DNA from: Syntrophaceae bacterium UBA6112
GTDB taxonomy: Bacteria > Desulfobacterota > Syntrophia > Syntrophales > UBA5619
Assembly (NCBI GenBank): GCA_002423465.1
Contig: DIWG01000033.1
Location: 595-46,265 of the forward strand
Direction: 5' to 3'
DNA length: 45,671 nucleotides
Shown here: in pieces, positions 8,898-17,636 of the stretch
Numbering within the stretch: the stretch's first letter is position 1
How the letters are laid out: each line of letters begins with the position of its first letter
The notes under the pieces: generated by a model
What the model was told of the DNA's origin: nothing
What the model saw: only the letters and a program-made list of their open reading frames with translations
The model's database searches: none
Position numbers and translations under genes: made by a program

Positions 8898-9881
8898 ATG
8901 ATATTGAAGACAAAAGCCATTGCGCTCTTTTCCGGAGGGCTGGACAGCATCCTGGCCTTCAAGGTCATCGCGGAGCAGGGGATCGAAGTCCTGGGGATCG
9001 CCTTTTCGACCCCTTTCTTCGGCGCCGAAAAGGCCCGCGCGACCGCACGCCGGGTCGGTCTTCCGCTCACCGTGGTCGACATCACGGAAGAACACATGCG
9101 GATGCTCCGTTCGCCCCGATACGGTTACGGGAAAAACATGAATCCCTGTATTGACTGTCACACCCTGATGCTGAAAGTGGCCGGGCGGCGGATGGTGGAG
9201 GAGGGCGCCGATTTCGTCTTGACCGGAGAGGTTCTCGGTCAACGACCGATGTCTCAGGGAAAACAGTCGCTCTACGTCGTGGCCAAGAATGCTGGTTTCC
9301 CGGAGCGTATCCTTCGTCCCCTCAGCGCCAGGCTTCTCCCGGAAACCGAACCGGAAAGGTCGGGAATGGTCGACCGCAGCCGCCTCTGCGATATCCGGGG
9401 AAGGGGGCGGAAACGGCAGATGGCGATGGCCGCGCACTACGGAATTGTTTCCTACCCTGCCCCGGCCGGCGGTTGTCTCCTCACCGATCCCATTTTCACA
9501 CGGCGTCTCCGCGACCTCTTCGATCGGCATCCCGATCATCGGCTCCGGGACATCGAACTCCTGAAGGTGGGAAGACATTTCCGCCTCACGGAGGCTACGA
9601 AGGCCGTGGTCGGACGGAACGCCGTGGACAACGAGACGATTGAACGGCTGGCCGAGGCCGGCGATGACCTTATCCGGGTCGATTCTTTCCCGGGGCCCAC
9701 CGTTCTGATTCCCGGCGGCGGCGATGACGATACGCGGCGTTTGGCGGCCGGGCTCTGCGCCCGTTACTGCGATGCCCCGCGCGACCTCAAGGTCGAGGTC
9801 CGTTTCCGCCGGGACGGCAACGTCACATCGCTCACGCTCGCCTCCATGACGCCGGAAGAGTCGGGGAAAATGCTCATCTGA
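8898..9881 (+). CDS. PP-loop ATPase of the MnmA/ThiI type with C-terminal NFACT-R_2-like domain
   Basis: The 327-residue product opens with a PP-loop, FSGGLDS (residues 11-17), the ATP-pyrophosphatase signature of tRNA-thiolating enzymes, which adenylate the target base before sulfur insertion. Cys84 and Cys87 (NPCIDCH) and Cys193 (AGGCLLTD) form a CxxC plus C pattern like the [4Fe-4S] ligands of TtcA/TtuA-type enzymes. The last third (from about FRLTEATKAVVGRN) resembles the NFACT-R_2 RNA-binding-like domain known to be fused to ThiI-like PP-loop proteins. The ATG at 8898 is only 5 bases past the LysM gene's stop, with AAGG just upstream. It converges on the DUF4301 gene with an 19-base gap. 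The exact RNA target cannot be read from the sequence. Confidence 0.82.
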   Translation: MILKTKAIALFSGGLDSILAFKVIAEQGIEVLGIAFSTPFFGAEKARATARRVGLPLTVVDITEEHMRMLRSPRYGYGKNMNPCIDCHTLMLKVAGRRMVEEGADFVLTGEVLGQRPMSQGKQSLYVVAKNAGFPERILRPLSARLLPETEPERSGMVDRSRLCDIRGRGRKRQMAMAAHYGIVSYPAPAGGCLLTDPIFTRRLRDLFDRHPDHRLRDIELLKVGRHFRLTEATKAVVGRNAVDNETIERLAEAGDDLIRVDSFPGPTVLIPGGGDDDTRRLAAGLCARYCDAPRDLKVEVRFRRDGNVTSLTLASMTPEESGKMLI

Positions 9882-9900
9882 CCGATTCCAAGGCTTATTT

Positions 9901-11442
9901 TCAAAGGTGCTGCGGCCGGAGAAGATCCGAAACGGTCTTGACCGGATTGAAGGTAGCCAAGGGGACTTCAATGAAAACGGTGGTCCAGAAGGCCATCGAC
10001 CCGTTCCAGAGTCCGGGCCTCTCCAGCGCAAGCAGCTCCCTCCCCTTCTCCGACTTCCTGGCAATCGCCGCGGTCGCCGGATCGACGAATGCCGGCAGAT
10101 CGAATTTCCGCCCGTGGAAGTCGCGGACGCCGCAGACCAGATCGACGGGGTTGAAGTGCGTAGCAGACAACCATACGGTGCGCTGTTTGGGATCGTTCAG
10201 ATCGATCTGCGATTCCTCGATGATCTGCACGGAAGCCCCGCCGCGTCCATCCGGGTCATCGACCCAGAAAGGGCCGCCGCCCGGCTCCCCCTCGTTCTTG
10301 ACCATCCCGCAGATTCGGAGCGGCCGGTTCAGCTTCCGGACGAGAAACGACCGCTTTTCGGAAATGGGAAAATCCCGGAATTGCGTCGGCAGGGCCGTGT
10401 TCAAATGTCTCTCGCAGAAATCAGCGATGCTCTCCAGATCGTCCTCCGTACCATTTTCCTGCTCGATCCGGCGCAGACAGGAGAAGATCTCTCCCTGGAG
10501 TCGGATCAGGTAGCCGGCGAGGAACCGCTTCCAGAGGAGCGTCTCCGGCTTGAGGCGATCGGGAACGACGTTGTCGATGTTCTTGAGAAAGATGATATCC
10601 GCATCCAGGGTATTGAGGTTGGCGAGCAAAGCGCCGTGGCCCCCCGGGCGGAAAATCAGGGCCCCTTCTTCCGTTCGCAAGGGGCGGTATTCAGGATCGA
10701 CGGCAATGGTATCGGTTTCCGGATCCTGCGTGGAGAGGCCGATCTCGAAGATCGTGTCCAGGCGGGATTCGTACGCGGGGATCACCCGCGACAGCAGCGT
10801 CCGGACGGCGGACTCATGTTCGCAGGAAACGGTGAAATGAATCCGGGCAACGTTTTCCAAATCTCGCGCATAAAGGGCAGCCTCGACAAGGTGTTCCTCG
10901 ATGGCGGTGCGGGTCCCCTCCGGGTAGGCATGAAATTTCAGAAGCGCCTTGGGAAGGAGGCCGTAATTCAATCCCTCCTCCGTCAGGAGGAATCTCATGA
11001 TTGCCGCCGCCTGCGTGTCGAGGAGTCCCTTCAGCTCCTGCCCCTTTTCGGCAAGGGCCTTCTCAAGATCGCGGAAGAAGGCATAGCGTTCCAGATCCCG
11101 GGAAAAAGCATCGGCTTCGGCCTGAGCGGTAAACCCTCCGTTGTCGAGGCAGCGGAACCACTCGCGGAACATTCGGCTTGCCGCCCCGGAGGCGGGGACG
11201 AATTTCATGAACCGGTGGGTTCGGCGTGCCTCATCACAAGCCGTCAGAAGGAGAGGCCGCTCCGCTTCGGAAAGGACGGCGATCCCGTCCCCCGCCCGGC
11301 AGGGCCGATTCAGGCGAACCGGCGGGATGCCTCGCCGGAAGACCCCGAGCTGTCTCTCCACCTCCCCGACGGTCAAACCGTGGGAGGCGATTTGTTTCCT
11401 GTCTTTCGCGGACCATTGGCCCGCAATCGAAATCTTTGTCAC
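9901..11442 (-). CDS. DUF4301 family protein
   Basis: The frame is open from 11607, but the best start is a GTG at 11442, which overlaps the stop of a small upstream ORF as GTGA and gives 513 residues beginning just before the conserved part (SHGLTVGEVERQLGVFRRG). Recognisable DUF4301 segments include MKFVPASGAASRMFREWF, FRPGGHGALLANLN and IIFLKNIDNVVPD, which resemble nucleotidyltransferase-like (sugar-nucleotide pyrophosphorylase fold) proteins; the GAASRMF and GGHGALL turns could bind a nucleotide. No experimental function is known to me. It is the last gene downstream of the RND efflux operon and converges with the PP-loop gene. The upstream 55 codons of the open frame look like the small ORF read in another frame, not protein. 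Confidence 0.82.
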   Translation of the reverse strand: MTKISIAGQWSAKDRKQIASHGLTVGEVERQLGVFRRGIPPVRLNRPCRAGDGIAVLSEAERPLLLTACDEARRTHRFMKFVPASGAASRMFREWFRCLDNGGFTAQAEADAFSRDLERYAFFRDLEKALAEKGQELKGLLDTQAAAIMRFLLTEEGLNYGLLPKALLKFHAYPEGTRTAIEEHLVEAALYARDLENVARIHFTVSCEHESAVRTLLSRVIPAYESRLDTIFEIGLSTQDPETDTIAVDPEYRPLRTEEGALIFRPGGHGALLANLNTLDADIIFLKNIDNVVPDRLKPETLLWKRFLAGYLIRLQGEIFSCLRRIEQENGTEDDLESIADFCERHLNTALPTQFRDFPISEKRSFLVRKLNRPLRICGMVKNEGEPGGGPFWVDDPDGRGGASVQIIEESQIDLNDPKQRTVWLSATHFNPVDLVCGVRDFHGRKFDLPAFVDPATAAIARKSEKGRELLALERPGLWNGSMAFWTTVFIEVPLATFNPVKTVSDLLRPQHL

Positions 11443-11555
11443 TTTTTCTTGCCTTTCTTCCCTTTCCCGGCCTTGTCGGCCGGTATAAATGGTTTTCGTT
11501 CCCGCAACACTCGGGCGACATCCTTCTGCCGTCTGGTCACCTGCTGTTTTGCCAT
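11439..11555 (-). CDS. Small, highly basic ORF (38 residues) coupled to the DUF4301 gene
   Basis: An ATG at 11555 preceded closely by GAGGG opens a 38-codon frame beginning MAKQQVTRRQKDVARVLRE and ending in a Lys/Gly-rich tail (KAGKGKKGKKK). Its TGA overlaps the GTG start of the DUF4301 gene by four bases, a common coupling arrangement. About 16 of its 38 residues are Lys or Arg, with only a few acidic residues, suggesting a nucleic-acid- or ribosome-binding peptide, or simply a translational leader. I recognise no family. The ribosome binding site is close to the ATG, which lowers confidence. Confidence 0.5.
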   Translation of the reverse strand: MAKQQVTRRQKDVARVLRERKPFIPADKAGKGKKGKKK

Positions 11556-11644
11556 CGTCCCTCAGATGATTTTCATCGACCGGGGCAGATGACGGCCACA
11601 GCCGCAACTACCTGGAAGAATATAATCAGCAACGCATAACGGTG

Positions 11645-11935
11645 TCAAAGGTTTTCCTCCATGGGCAACAGGAAGCTCCGAACTCCGGCGCGGGGATGTA
11701 CTTCCTTGAGCCGGTGAATCTTTTCGTTGATCCGGGAAACCTCTTCGTCCGCCACGGCCATCAACACGACATTGTTCTTTCCCGGCCAACAGTGGGTCCC
11801 CAGCTTGGGCTCCGTCTCCGTTCCCTCGCCCCGGGCCTCCACCATCTTGGTATAGCCGTGGATCCCCGCCTCCTTCAAGGCTGCGATTACACCCTCATCC
11901 GCCGCTTCGCAGTAGATAATCAAAAACAATTTCAT
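11645..11935 (-). CDS. PII-like (PG0541-type) small protein next to RND transporter
   Basis: The product is 96 residues beginning MKLFLIIYCEAADEGVIAAL. I choose the ATG at 11935, behind GAGAGGTGGAG, over an in-frame GTG three codons upstream. The beta-alpha-beta pattern with GYTKMVEARGEGTETEPKLG, where PII proteins carry their T-loop, and NNVVLMAVADEEVSRINEKI resemble PII-like proteins found beside RND transporters. PII-like trimers usually bind small effectors and modulate a partner protein, so regulation of the adjacent efflux pump is plausible inference. It starts 34 bases after the RND permease stop, consistent with co-transcription. Confidence 0.75.
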   Translation of the reverse strand: MKLFLIIYCEAADEGVIAALKEAGIHGYTKMVEARGEGTETEPKLGTHCWPGKNNVVLMAVADEEVSRINEKIHRLKEVHPRAGVRSFLLPMEENL

Positions 11936-11969
11936 GTTCTCCACCTCTCGATTCAGGTCTGTCCGATCG

Positions 11970-14900
11970 TCAGGCGACGTCCGGAGGCCCCTTTAAGCTT
12001 TTTCCCTTGCCGTCGATTCGACTCTTTCCGCGCCTCATGAAAAAACCCTGCCAGTCGTCGAAGAGATCGTAGGCTGCCGGGACCACGACCAGCGTCAGGA
12101 AAAGTGAGGTCAGCAGGCCGCCGATCACCGCAATTCCCATCGGAGAGCGACTCTCCGCCCCCTCCCCCATGCCGAAGGCGACCGGCAGCATCCCGAAGAC
12201 CATCGCGAAGGTCGTCATCAGGATCGGTCGCAGCCGGACCGGTCCGGCCTGGAGGATCGCCTCCCTGCGGGAAAGTCCTCTTGCGCGCAGGACGTTTGTG
12301 TAGTCGACCAGGAGGATTGCGTTTTTCTTCACCAATCCCATCAGGAGGATGAGGCCGATGAAACTGAAAATGCTGATCGTGTTTCCCGTCAGCAGGAGAG
12401 CACTGAAGGCCCCTATGAAGGAGAGCGGCATTGCCAGAAGCACGGTGAAGGGATGGACAAAGCTCTCGAATTGGGCGGCGAGGACCATGTAGGCCATGAT
12501 CACCCCTAAGACGATGGCGAACAGCAGGTATCCGAAAGATTCCTTCATTGTATCGGCCTGCCCCTTGTATTTTGGGAGATAGTCGGCAGGTAGAATCTTG
12601 CCGGCGATGCCGTTGAGATCCTCGATCGCCTGTCCCAGGGGGATCCCCTCGAGACTGGCAAAAAGGGTGATCGCCCGTTGGCGGTCAACACGGTTGATAA
12701 CGCTCGGCCCTCCCCCCTCCTGGATCCGGACGAAGTTGCGGAGCTCGACAAGCCGCCCATCCCGCGACCGGACATAGAGCTTTCCCAAATCGTCAGGATC
12801 CCTCCGCTCTTCGGGATTGAGTCGGATCCGCAGGTCATAGCGCTTCCCCCGCGTCTCGTCCTTGTATTTGGTCACCTCGGTCTCCCCGCTGATCAGGAGG
12901 TTGATCACCTGGGCGATGGTCGCGACATCCACGCCGAGGTCGGCGGCCTTGTCCCGGTCGATAAACACCTTGAGCTCGGGTTTTCCCATCTCGAGGGAAG
13001 TGTCGACATCCACAATCCCCGGCTTCTTGGAAAACTCTCCGGCGATCTGTTTCGTATAGGTTTGGATCGACGCAAGATCCGGTCCCCGGACACTGTACTG
13101 GATCGGCACCTGGCGCTGACCGCCGCCGATCATCGAGAAATCCTCCGCCGACACCTTGAGCCCTGGATACCGTCGCAGCTTCTCGCGGATCTCTTTCTTC
13201 AGATCCATCTGGGACTTCTTCCGTTCGCTCTTCGGAATGAGGCTGGTCATCATAATCGCCCGGTTGACCGAGCCGCCGATGCCCAGCCGGTATAAAACCG
13301 CCCGGACCTCAGGCATTTTTCTCAGGATCTCCTCCGCCGGCCGGAAGAGCTCGTCGGCCTTTTCCACCGAATAGTCGATGGGCGCCTCCAGACGGACGAT
13401 AAACTGCCCCTGGTCTTCGGGAGGGGTGAACTCCTTCCCCAGGTATTTCGTTATATAGAGGCTGCCGGCAAAAAGGACAAGGGCGCCGGTCAGCATGATC
13501 GCCCGGTGGTTCAGGGAAAAGGCCAGGACATGGCGGTAGCCTCTCTCCAGTTTTTTGTAGCCCCGGTCAAACCAGTCAGCCAGGCGGCGATGCGGCTTGA
13601 CGGCAGCCGGCGCGCCGGACAGGTTTTCCCGCTTGAGCACGGCGGGTTTCAGGAAGATCGAGGCGAGCATCGGCGTCAGCGTGAACGAAACCAGGAGCGA
13701 GACGAGGATCGAAAAGACGACCGTCAGGGCGAACTGGAGAAAGAAGCGGCCGATGATCCCCTTCATGAAAGCGACGGGGAGAAAGATCGCTACGATGGCA
13801 AAGGTGGTCGCCATGACCGCGAGGCCGATCTCGGTGGTGGCGAAGGTTGCCGCTTCGCGCGGCGCCATCCCCTCCTCGACATGACGGTAGATGTTCTCGA
13901 TGACGATGATGGCGTCGTCGATCAGGAGCCCGACGGAGAGGGTCAAGGCCAGCATCGTCATGTTGTTGAAGGTGAATCCGAAGGCCCGGATCAGGGCAAA
14001 GGTAGCGATGATCGACACCGGCAGGGCTACCGCGCTGATCAACGTCGTCCGGATGTTGCCGAGAAAGATGAAGACGGCGAGGATCGCAAAGAACGAGCCC
14101 AGGATCAGGTGCTTCTGCACCTCCGCGATGGAGCGCCTGATGAAGACGGATTGGTCGATGGCGGTATCCAGGATCATCCCCGGCGGGAGGGTTTTGTTGA
14201 TCTTTTCGATCTCCTTCCTGACTGCGTCGACGACGGCCACGGTGTTCGTCCCGGACTGCTTCTGAATACCCATCGTCACGGCAGGGATGCCGTTGAAGCG
14301 GGCGATGCTGCGCCGCTCTTGCATCCCGTCCTCAGTCTTCCCGACGTCGCGGAGGCGGACCGGGGCGCCCTTGTCATAGGCGATGACCAGGTCGTTGAAA
14401 TCGGGTACGTTGAGGAACTCCCCCTTGACCTTGATCGTGTACTCTTTGGAGAGGCTCTCGATCCGCCCCCCCGGCAGCTCGACGTTCTGCCGCTGGAGGG
14501 CGCCCATGACGTCGCTCGCGGCAATCCCGTATGCTTGGAGCTTGCCGGAGTCAAGCCAGACGCGGACCTGGCGCAATTGCAGGCCAAATAACTGGACGTC
14601 TCCGACGCCGTTGATCCGCTGGAGCTGCTCCTTAAGAACCTCGTCGACATAGGTGGAAAGCTCCCGGACCGTTTTCTGCCCCGACAGGTTCAGCCACATG
14701 ACCGCCGTCGCATCCGGATCTACCTTGGCGATTCGGGGTTCTTCGATGTCATCGGGAAGCTTGTTCCGGATCAGGGCGACCTTTTCCCGGACATCCTGGA
14801 CGGCAAGATCGATGTCCCGCTCGAGGACGAACTCCACTGTAACCCGGGAATCTCCCTCGGTGCTGCTCGAAGTGATCGCCTTCACGCCGTTGATCGTGTT

Positions 14901-15113
14901 GACCGCCCCTTCGATCTTATCGGTGATGTCGACGTCGATCACCTCGGGGCTCGCCCCATTCAAGTGCGTGGAGATTGTAACAATCGGAAAATCGATCTTC
15001 GGGAAGAGATCCACGCCGATCTCCGGATAGCTGACCACACCGAGGACCACCAGCGCCATAATGACCATAGTGGCAAAAACCGGCCTCTTGACCGAGGTAT
15101 CAGCGAGCCACAT
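11970..15113 (-). CDS. RND efflux transporter permease (HAE1/AcrB type)
   Basis: This 1047-residue protein has family-typical length and begins MWLADTSVKRPVFATMVIMA, the first transmembrane helix and cytoplasmic cap. The core helix motif SVGLLIDDAIIVIEN carries the paired Asp residues of the proton relay, and a second repeat follows with GLVKKNAILLVDYTN. Two large periplasmic loops lie between helices 1-2 and 7-8. It would pump amphiphilic compounds from the inner membrane and periplasm in complex with the adaptor and an outer-membrane factor. Its start overlaps the adaptor gene by 14 bases. The hydrophobic-amphiphilic rather than metal type is suggested by the sequence; actual substrates are unknown. 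Confidence 0.95.
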   Translation of the reverse strand: MWLADTSVKRPVFATMVIMALVVLGVVSYPEIGVDLFPKIDFPIVTISTHLNGASPEVIDVDITDKIEGAVNTINGVKAITSSSTEGDSRVTVEFVLERDIDLAVQDVREKVALIRNKLPDDIEEPRIAKVDPDATAVMWLNLSGQKTVRELSTYVDEVLKEQLQRINGVGDVQLFGLQLRQVRVWLDSGKLQAYGIAASDVMGALQRQNVELPGGRIESLSKEYTIKVKGEFLNVPDFNDLVIAYDKGAPVRLRDVGKTEDGMQERRSIARFNGIPAVTMGIQKQSGTNTVAVVDAVRKEIEKINKTLPPGMILDTAIDQSVFIRRSIAEVQKHLILGSFFAILAVFIFLGNIRTTLISAVALPVSIIATFALIRAFGFTFNNMTMLALTLSVGLLIDDAIIVIENIYRHVEEGMAPREAATFATTEIGLAVMATTFAIVAIFLPVAFMKGIIGRFFLQFALTVVFSILVSLLVSFTLTPMLASIFLKPAVLKRENLSGAPAAVKPHRRLADWFDRGYKKLERGYRHVLAFSLNHRAIMLTGALVLFAGSLYITKYLGKEFTPPEDQGQFIVRLEAPIDYSVEKADELFRPAEEILRKMPEVRAVLYRLGIGGSVNRAIMMTSLIPKSERKKSQMDLKKEIREKLRRYPGLKVSAEDFSMIGGGQRQVPIQYSVRGPDLASIQTYTKQIAGEFSKKPGIVDVDTSLEMGKPELKVFIDRDKAADLGVDVATIAQVINLLISGETEVTKYKDETRGKRYDLRIRLNPEERRDPDDLGKLYVRSRDGRLVELRNFVRIQEGGGPSVINRVDRQRAITLFASLEGIPLGQAIEDLNGIAGKILPADYLPKYKGQADTMKESFGYLLFAIVLGVIMAYMVLAAQFESFVHPFTVLLAMPLSFIGAFSALLLTGNTISIFSFIGLILLMGLVKKNAILLVDYTNVLRARGLSRREAILQAGPVRLRPILMTTFAMVFGMLPVAFGMGEGAESRSPMGIAVIGGLLTSLFLTLVVVPAAYDLFDDWQGFFMRRGKSRIDGKGKSLKGPPDVA

Positions 15114-16230
15114 TGACCAGCGCTCCTTCCATCAGATTGTTCTGTCCCACGGTCACCACGATCTCCTTCGCCTTCAGTCCTTCAACGATCTCCATGAATT
15201 CCCCATATTTGCGACCGATCTTGACCTTTCTTTCCTTGGCCTTGTCCCCCTCTACGACGAAGAGCTTGGTGGTGGCGTTATCGTAGAGGAGCGCCGTGAT
15301 CGGAGCGACTACCGTAGCCCGTACCGGCCCGGTGTAGAGTGTCGCCCTGGCGAAGAGACCCGGCTTGAGCGTTTGGTCCGGGTTGGCCACCACAGCCTCC
15401 ACCTGGAGAGAACGGGTCTTCTCCTCGAGACTGGAATGGATCGTTTTCACCCGGCCGCGGAATTCGCGCCCGGGAAAGGCATCTACCACAAAGGCAACAT
15501 CCTGTCCCATCCGGAGCCTTCCTACATCCTTTTCGGAAATGGTAAAGGAGAGTTTGAGAAGATCGGTCCGGATGACCGAGACCAGGAACGTGCCGTTGCG
15601 GATATAGTCCCCTGCAGTAACCTTCTTCTCTTTGACGCTGCCCGCCATGGGGGCAAAAATTTTGGTCTTGGTCAGCTTCTCTTTCGCCAGATCGAGTCCG
15701 GCCTTTGCCCGTTCCACATCCCCCTGAGCCAGTGCAACGCGTGCGGCGATGTCGTCAAACTGCTGCTTTGTGACCAGTTCCTCCCGGTAGAGGGCCTCCT
15801 TGCGCTGATACTCGAGCTTCGAATTGGCCAGGCTTGCCTGCGCCTGTTTGAGGGCGGCGGTCATCTGTTCCTCGGCAAGCCGATAATCGGTATCTTTGAT
15901 TTCGGCGATGAGCTGGCCGCGGGATAAGGGAGATCCTTCATCCGCTTGGATCGATTTGAGAATGCCATCCACCTCGGAGCTGACGGTGACCTCGTCGTAG
16001 GGTTTGAGAGTCCCGATCGACTCTACAAAAGGCCGGAGCGAACGATTTTCCGCCGTCCAGACCCGGACGTTGACGGCCCTCTCCTTCACCGCCTTCTGTT
16101 CCTGCTTCTTGCACCCGACATTCAAGGAGAGCCCCGCACACAGAATCATTGCCATGATCACCCAACCAGCCTTGATCCTCGGTTGACCCGACCGGACTTC
16201 ACCGGTTAAAGACGACGTTTGTCCGAACAT
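15100..16230 (-). CDS. RND efflux periplasmic adaptor (membrane fusion protein)
   Basis: The 376-residue product starts at the ATG at 16230 behind AGGAAGGAG. A hydrophobic leader ends in LSLNVGC (Cys40), a non-ideal lipobox, so it may be lipid-anchored. Then come the biotinyl-lipoyl half-motifs (VDGILKSIQADEGSPLSRG and FAPMAGSVKEKKVTAGDYIR) flanking a long alpha-helical hairpin (about residues 115-190), the beta-barrel and the membrane-proximal domain, as in AcrA/MexA. It links the RND permease, whose gene overlaps by 14 bases, to a TolC-type channel encoded just upstream. Confidence 0.94.
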   Translation of the reverse strand: MFGQTSSLTGEVRSGQPRIKAGWVIMAMILCAGLSLNVGCKKQEQKAVKERAVNVRVWTAENRSLRPFVESIGTLKPYDEVTVSSEVDGILKSIQADEGSPLSRGQLIAEIKDTDYRLAEEQMTAALKQAQASLANSKLEYQRKEALYREELVTKQQFDDIAARVALAQGDVERAKAGLDLAKEKLTKTKIFAPMAGSVKEKKVTAGDYIRNGTFLVSVIRTDLLKLSFTISEKDVGRLRMGQDVAFVVDAFPGREFRGRVKTIHSSLEEKTRSLQVEAVVANPDQTLKPGLFARATLYTGPVRATVVAPITALLYDNATTKLFVVEGDKAKERKVKIGRKYGEFMEIVEGLKAKEIVVTVGQNNLMEGALVNVAR

Positions 16231-16257
16231 GCAAAACTCCTTCCTGGCTTGTCTCTT

Positions 16258-17571
16258 CTATTTTGTCGCGGCCACCGTCGCAAGCAGCACCCCCGTCGCC
16301 TTCTTGATTCGGAGGAGGGCCAGCCGGTAACCGTATTCCGCCGACGCCACCTTCCGCTCCGCCGACACCAGAAGGGTGTTTGCATCCATCACATCGAGGC
16401 TGTTCGAGAGACCGAACTCAAATTGTCTTGTCACGGCGCGATAGTTTTCACGGGCAAAGAGAAGCTGGTCGTTGAAGAACCGGAGGATCCCCTTCTGGGT
16501 GACCAGTTCCAGATAAACGGTCGTAACCTCGATCTCGATCCCCTTCTTCAAATCTTCATAATAAAGCGCGGCCTGCCTCTCCCGGGCCTTCGCCTCCGCC
16601 ACCTCGGCTTTCCGAAGCCCCCCCTCGAAAAAGGGGAAGCTCAGCGCAACCCCACCGTAGACGCTCTCCCGGTTCAGGTTTGCCGACGCAGGATACTGAT
16701 CGGATGCGCTATAGACTCCGGAGATGGAAACGGTCGGCCAGAAGGCCCCCTCGGCATATTTGATCTGGTCCGCGGCAATTTTCTTCTGCACCTCCAGACT
16801 TTTCAGGTCCGCCCGCACGGCGAATGCCTGTTCCCGGAAGACGCCCAGATCGGGAACTTCACCCTCAACCGGGGGGTCTTCCCGAAGCGAAAAGGCGCCT
16901 TCGATCCCCACATTTCCCGCCAGGACGGCCATGGCCAGTTCGAGACCGTTTTGCGCCTGAAGGCGGTCTGATTTTGCACCCGAGAGCTCCCCCTCCGCCC
17001 GCAACAGCGCTGTCTTGGTCACCTCACCGATTCGAAGCCGTTTTTCAGCCGCATCGCGATACTTCATCAAACGTTCCAGATTGGCATCGGCAATCTCCAG
17101 GTTCTTCCGGACCATGAGGACATTATAATAGGCAGCGGCCACATAGCGGAGGAGATAGTCTTCACGTATGGCCGTGAGATCGAACCGGCTTTTGTCGACG
17201 AGCTGCTTCGAAATGCCGAGTGCCGTAAGTTCCCGACCGCTCAGAGAGAAGGTTTCGTCCGCCCGGATCCCCCAGGCGGCCGCATTCTCCGGCTGGATTA
17301 CGCTTCCCGTTGAAGACATTTTCGTTTCAGAATACTGTGTGACGCCGCCGATCGCGGTCAGTCGGGGCAACAAGTAAGAGAAAGCCTTATCCTTCCCGAT
17401 CTCCGCAATCATGAGGTTCTCTTCCGCCACCCGGAGCTTTTCCGAACGGGCCAGCGCGATCCGACTGAAATCTTCCAGGGAATATTCCGCCGCAGCAAGG
17501 GAGGTCGGCGCCGCTGCGAACGACAGCAAGACGAACCCGCCGATGATAATCGCGATGATGATCTTCTTCAT
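16258..17571 (-). CDS. TolC-family outer-membrane efflux protein (first copy adjacent to adaptor)
   Basis: The 437-residue protein has a signal peptide (MKKIIIAIIIGGFVLLSFAA) and two outer-membrane-efflux repeats: long amphipathic helices around EEQ/ARSEKLRVAEENLMIAEIG and GLSNSLDVMDANTLLVSAE, the latter being the conserved end of each TolC repeat. The start at 17571 follows AAGGAGAATGA. It should form a trimeric outer-membrane channel for the RND pump encoded downstream (27-base gap to the adaptor). A second, divergent TolC-family gene precedes it by 65 bases, so the operon encodes two candidate channels. Confidence 0.92.
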   Translation of the reverse strand: MKKIIIAIIIGGFVLLSFAAAPTSLAAAEYSLEDFSRIALARSEKLRVAEENLMIAEIGKDKAFSYLLPRLTAIGGVTQYSETKMSSTGSVIQPENAAAWGIRADETFSLSGRELTALGISKQLVDKSRFDLTAIREDYLLRYVAAAYYNVLMVRKNLEIADANLERLMKYRDAAEKRLRIGEVTKTALLRAEGELSGAKSDRLQAQNGLELAMAVLAGNVGIEGAFSLREDPPVEGEVPDLGVFREQAFAVRADLKSLEVQKKIAADQIKYAEGAFWPTVSISGVYSASDQYPASANLNRESVYGGVALSFPFFEGGLRKAEVAEAKARERQAALYYEDLKKGIEIEVTTVYLELVTQKGILRFFNDQLLFARENYRAVTRQFEFGLSNSLDVMDANTLLVSAERKVASAEYGYRLALLRIKKATGVLLATVAATK

Positions 17572-17636
17572 TCATTCTCCTTGAAAGCATCAAAACCCGA
17601 CGGAAAAAACACGTACCCCTTATGGCATCCGTCGGT

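Noticed and set aside
6997..8913. 638-codon minus-strand frame opposite the LysM gene
   Set aside because: No recognisable domains and unnatural composition; the plus strand has signal peptide and LysM repeats.
9907..11592. 561-codon plus-strand frame opposite DUF4301
   Set aside because: Composition-driven antisense frame; DUF4301 motifs are on the minus strand.
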